DNA of 64,000 nucleotides, from NCBI RefSeq assembly GCF_963675815.1, contig NZ_OY776574.1:552001-616000 (forward strand), given 5' to 3'. The notes beneath the pieces are model-generated. The model was not told where the DNA came from, did not search any database, and saw only the letters and a list, made by a program, of their open reading frames with translations. The stretch comes from an uncultured Desulfuromusa sp. (GTDB lineage: Bacteria > Desulfobacterota > Desulfuromonadia > Desulfuromonadales > Geopsychrobacteraceae). Every line of letters starts with the position of its first letter. Positions within the stretch are counted from its first letter, which is position 1. The translations under genes and the position numbers were made by a program. Below are positions 63,106-64,000 of this stretch, in pieces.

Positions 63106-64000
63106 ATGAACCGTATCAAAACAACTCTTCTTCTCACCAGCCTCACCTTATTGTTGGTCGCCATGGGCAGTGCCATTGGCGGCCAAACCGGGATGGTTAT
63201 TGCTTTTCTCATTGCCGGTGCAATGAATTTCTTTTCCTACTGGTATTCGGACAAAATCGTTCTCAAAATGTACAAGGCTCGGGAAGTTTCTGAAACAGAG
63301 AACCCGGCTTTTTATGGAATGGTCAAGCGTCTCTCACAACGTGCGAACCTGCCGATGCCGAAAGTCTATATCATCCCTACTGATGGTCCGAATGCTTTTG
63401 CGACCGGACGTAATCCCCAAAACGCAGCGGTAGCCGCCACAGAAGGAATTATGCGACTGCTCAGTGAGGAAGAACTCGAAGGGGTGATGGCTCATGAGCT
63501 GGCCCATGTACTGAATCGAGACACCCTCATTTCCACCATTGCTGCAACCTTTGCCGGTGCCATTGCCATGCTTGGCAATATGTTGCAGTGGGCTGCCATC
63601 TTCGGCGGTGGTCAGAGTGATGACGAAGAGGGCGGCGGGATGCTCGGAAGCCTCGCTATGGCTTTTATCGCTCCGATGGCAGCGATGCTGATCCAAATGG
63701 CCGTATCTCGTTCACGTGAATTTATGGCTGATGAGACGGGTGCTAAAATCTGTGGCAAGCCAACAGCTTTAGCCAGAGCGCTGAAAAAGCTCCACATGGG
63801 AGCTCAAACATCACCGATGCAAGAAGCAACACCTGCAACTTCACACATGTTTATTGTAAATCCGCTGAGCAGCAGATCGATGCTTAAACTGTTCTCAACT
63901 CACCCGCCGATGGAAGAACGTGTTGCTAAACTTGAGGCAATGGCGTTGCGTCAAAATCAATTTTCAGCGCCTCAATATGGAAAACCGTTTGAAGCAAACG
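63106..64000 (+). CDS. htpX: Zinc metalloprotease HtpX (3' end cut by window)
   Basis: Membrane-embedded M48 protease that degrades misfolded inner-membrane proteins. The first 298 residues are in the window. Two N-terminal membrane helices are followed by the zinc site HELAH (His130, Glu131, His134) and a third ligand glutamate in SRSREFMADETG, with further hydrophobic segments between. GGAGG lies eight bases before ATG 63106. The gene is preceded by an apparent manganese riboswitch, which is unusual for htpX. The C-terminus is outside the window. Confidence 0.93.
   Translation, partial: MNRIKTTLLLTSLTLLLVAMGSAIGGQTGMVIAFLIAGAMNFFSYWYSDKIVLKMYKAREVSETENPAFYGMVKRLSQRANLPMPKVYIIPTDGPNAFATGRNPQNAAVAATEGIMRLLSEEELEGVMAHELAHVLNRDTLISTIAATFAGAIAMLGNMLQWAAIFGGGQSDDEEGGGMLGSLAMAFIAPMAAMLIQMAVSRSREFMADETGAKICGKPTALARALKKLHMGAQTSPMQEATPATSHMFIVNPLSSRSMLKLFSTHPPMEERVAKLEAMALRQNQFSAPQYGKPFEAN

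Noticed and set aside
62949..63293. Plus-strand 114-codon open frame across the riboswitch and the start of htpX
   Set aside because: It runs through the aptamer, terminator and htpX in another frame and has no ribosome site or family likeness.

Overview
The window looks like chromosomal DNA of an anaerobic or facultatively anaerobic Gram-negative bacterium, most plausibly a Desulfuromonadales-type deltaproteobacterium. This is inferred from gene content (tungsten-type aldehyde:ferredoxin oxidoreductase, bacteriohemerythrin, LarA-type racemase, monohaem cytochrome c, Liv and Glp ABC importers, lipoproteins). No rRNA or tRNA is present to fix the taxonomy. I saw no insertion sequence, integrase or CRISPR array.

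Layout. (1) 1-15.7 kb is mostly housekeeping: the 5' part of a homodimeric pyruvate dehydrogenase E1 (aceE), a NUDIX hydrolase overlapping mltA, priA, two tiny zinc-ribbon proteins (one Lar-like), DAHP synthase with an aminotransferase, a cytochrome c with trmB and truD, an IclR regulator, an alpha/beta hydrolase, coaE, a methyltransferase and an exported repeat protein. (2) 15.8-26.8 kb is a complete glycerol locus. glpK and an SDR run leftward; glpR-glpS-glpT-glpP-glpQ-glpU-glpV-glpD run rightward from a promoter carrying TGAACA half-sites. Glycerol would enter by a Rhizobium-type ABC importer, be phosphorylated by GlpK and oxidised by GlpD. (3) 26.8-32.4 kb holds a Na+ or K+/H+ antiporter, a DUF1847 protein beside a LarA racemase homologue, a bacteriohemerythrin and an EamA exporter. 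(4) 32.5-50.1 kb is a 17-kb leftward catabolic locus: a Liv-type importer, two SDRs, a shikimate-dehydrogenase-like protein with an altered substrate site, a VOC protein, a fused E1/E2/E3 2-oxoacid or acetoin dehydrogenase complex, an exported cyclase-family hydrolase and an aldehyde oxidoreductase. A divergent FadR-type GntR regulator lies at its head. A near-identical 17-bp palindrome sits at both the transporter promoter and the E1 promoter, tying the two transcription units into one predicted regulon of unknown substrate. (5) After ssb, 51-62.2 kb is a light/oxidative-stress-type lipid cluster around a MerR regulator with a B12-photoreceptor motif: SDR-DUF2867, a PPOX-fold protein, phasin-like, DUF2177, lipocalin, DUF1295, an FAD oxidoreductase, a DUF1365-cyclopropane synthase fusion, DUF2878 and a chalcone-isomerase-like protein. 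Two members are broken: a renalase-like flavoprotein and a pirin. (6) The right edge carries htpX behind what reads as a full yybP-ykoY manganese riboswitch with a terminator.

The most interesting points are the Mn2+ riboswitch in front of a membrane protease gene, the shared operator that defines an undescribed catabolic regulon, the B12/light cluster with decaying members in a probable anaerobe, and the asymmetric GlpS/GlpT ATPase pair. All functions are read from sequence and recalled family knowledge; no database search was run.
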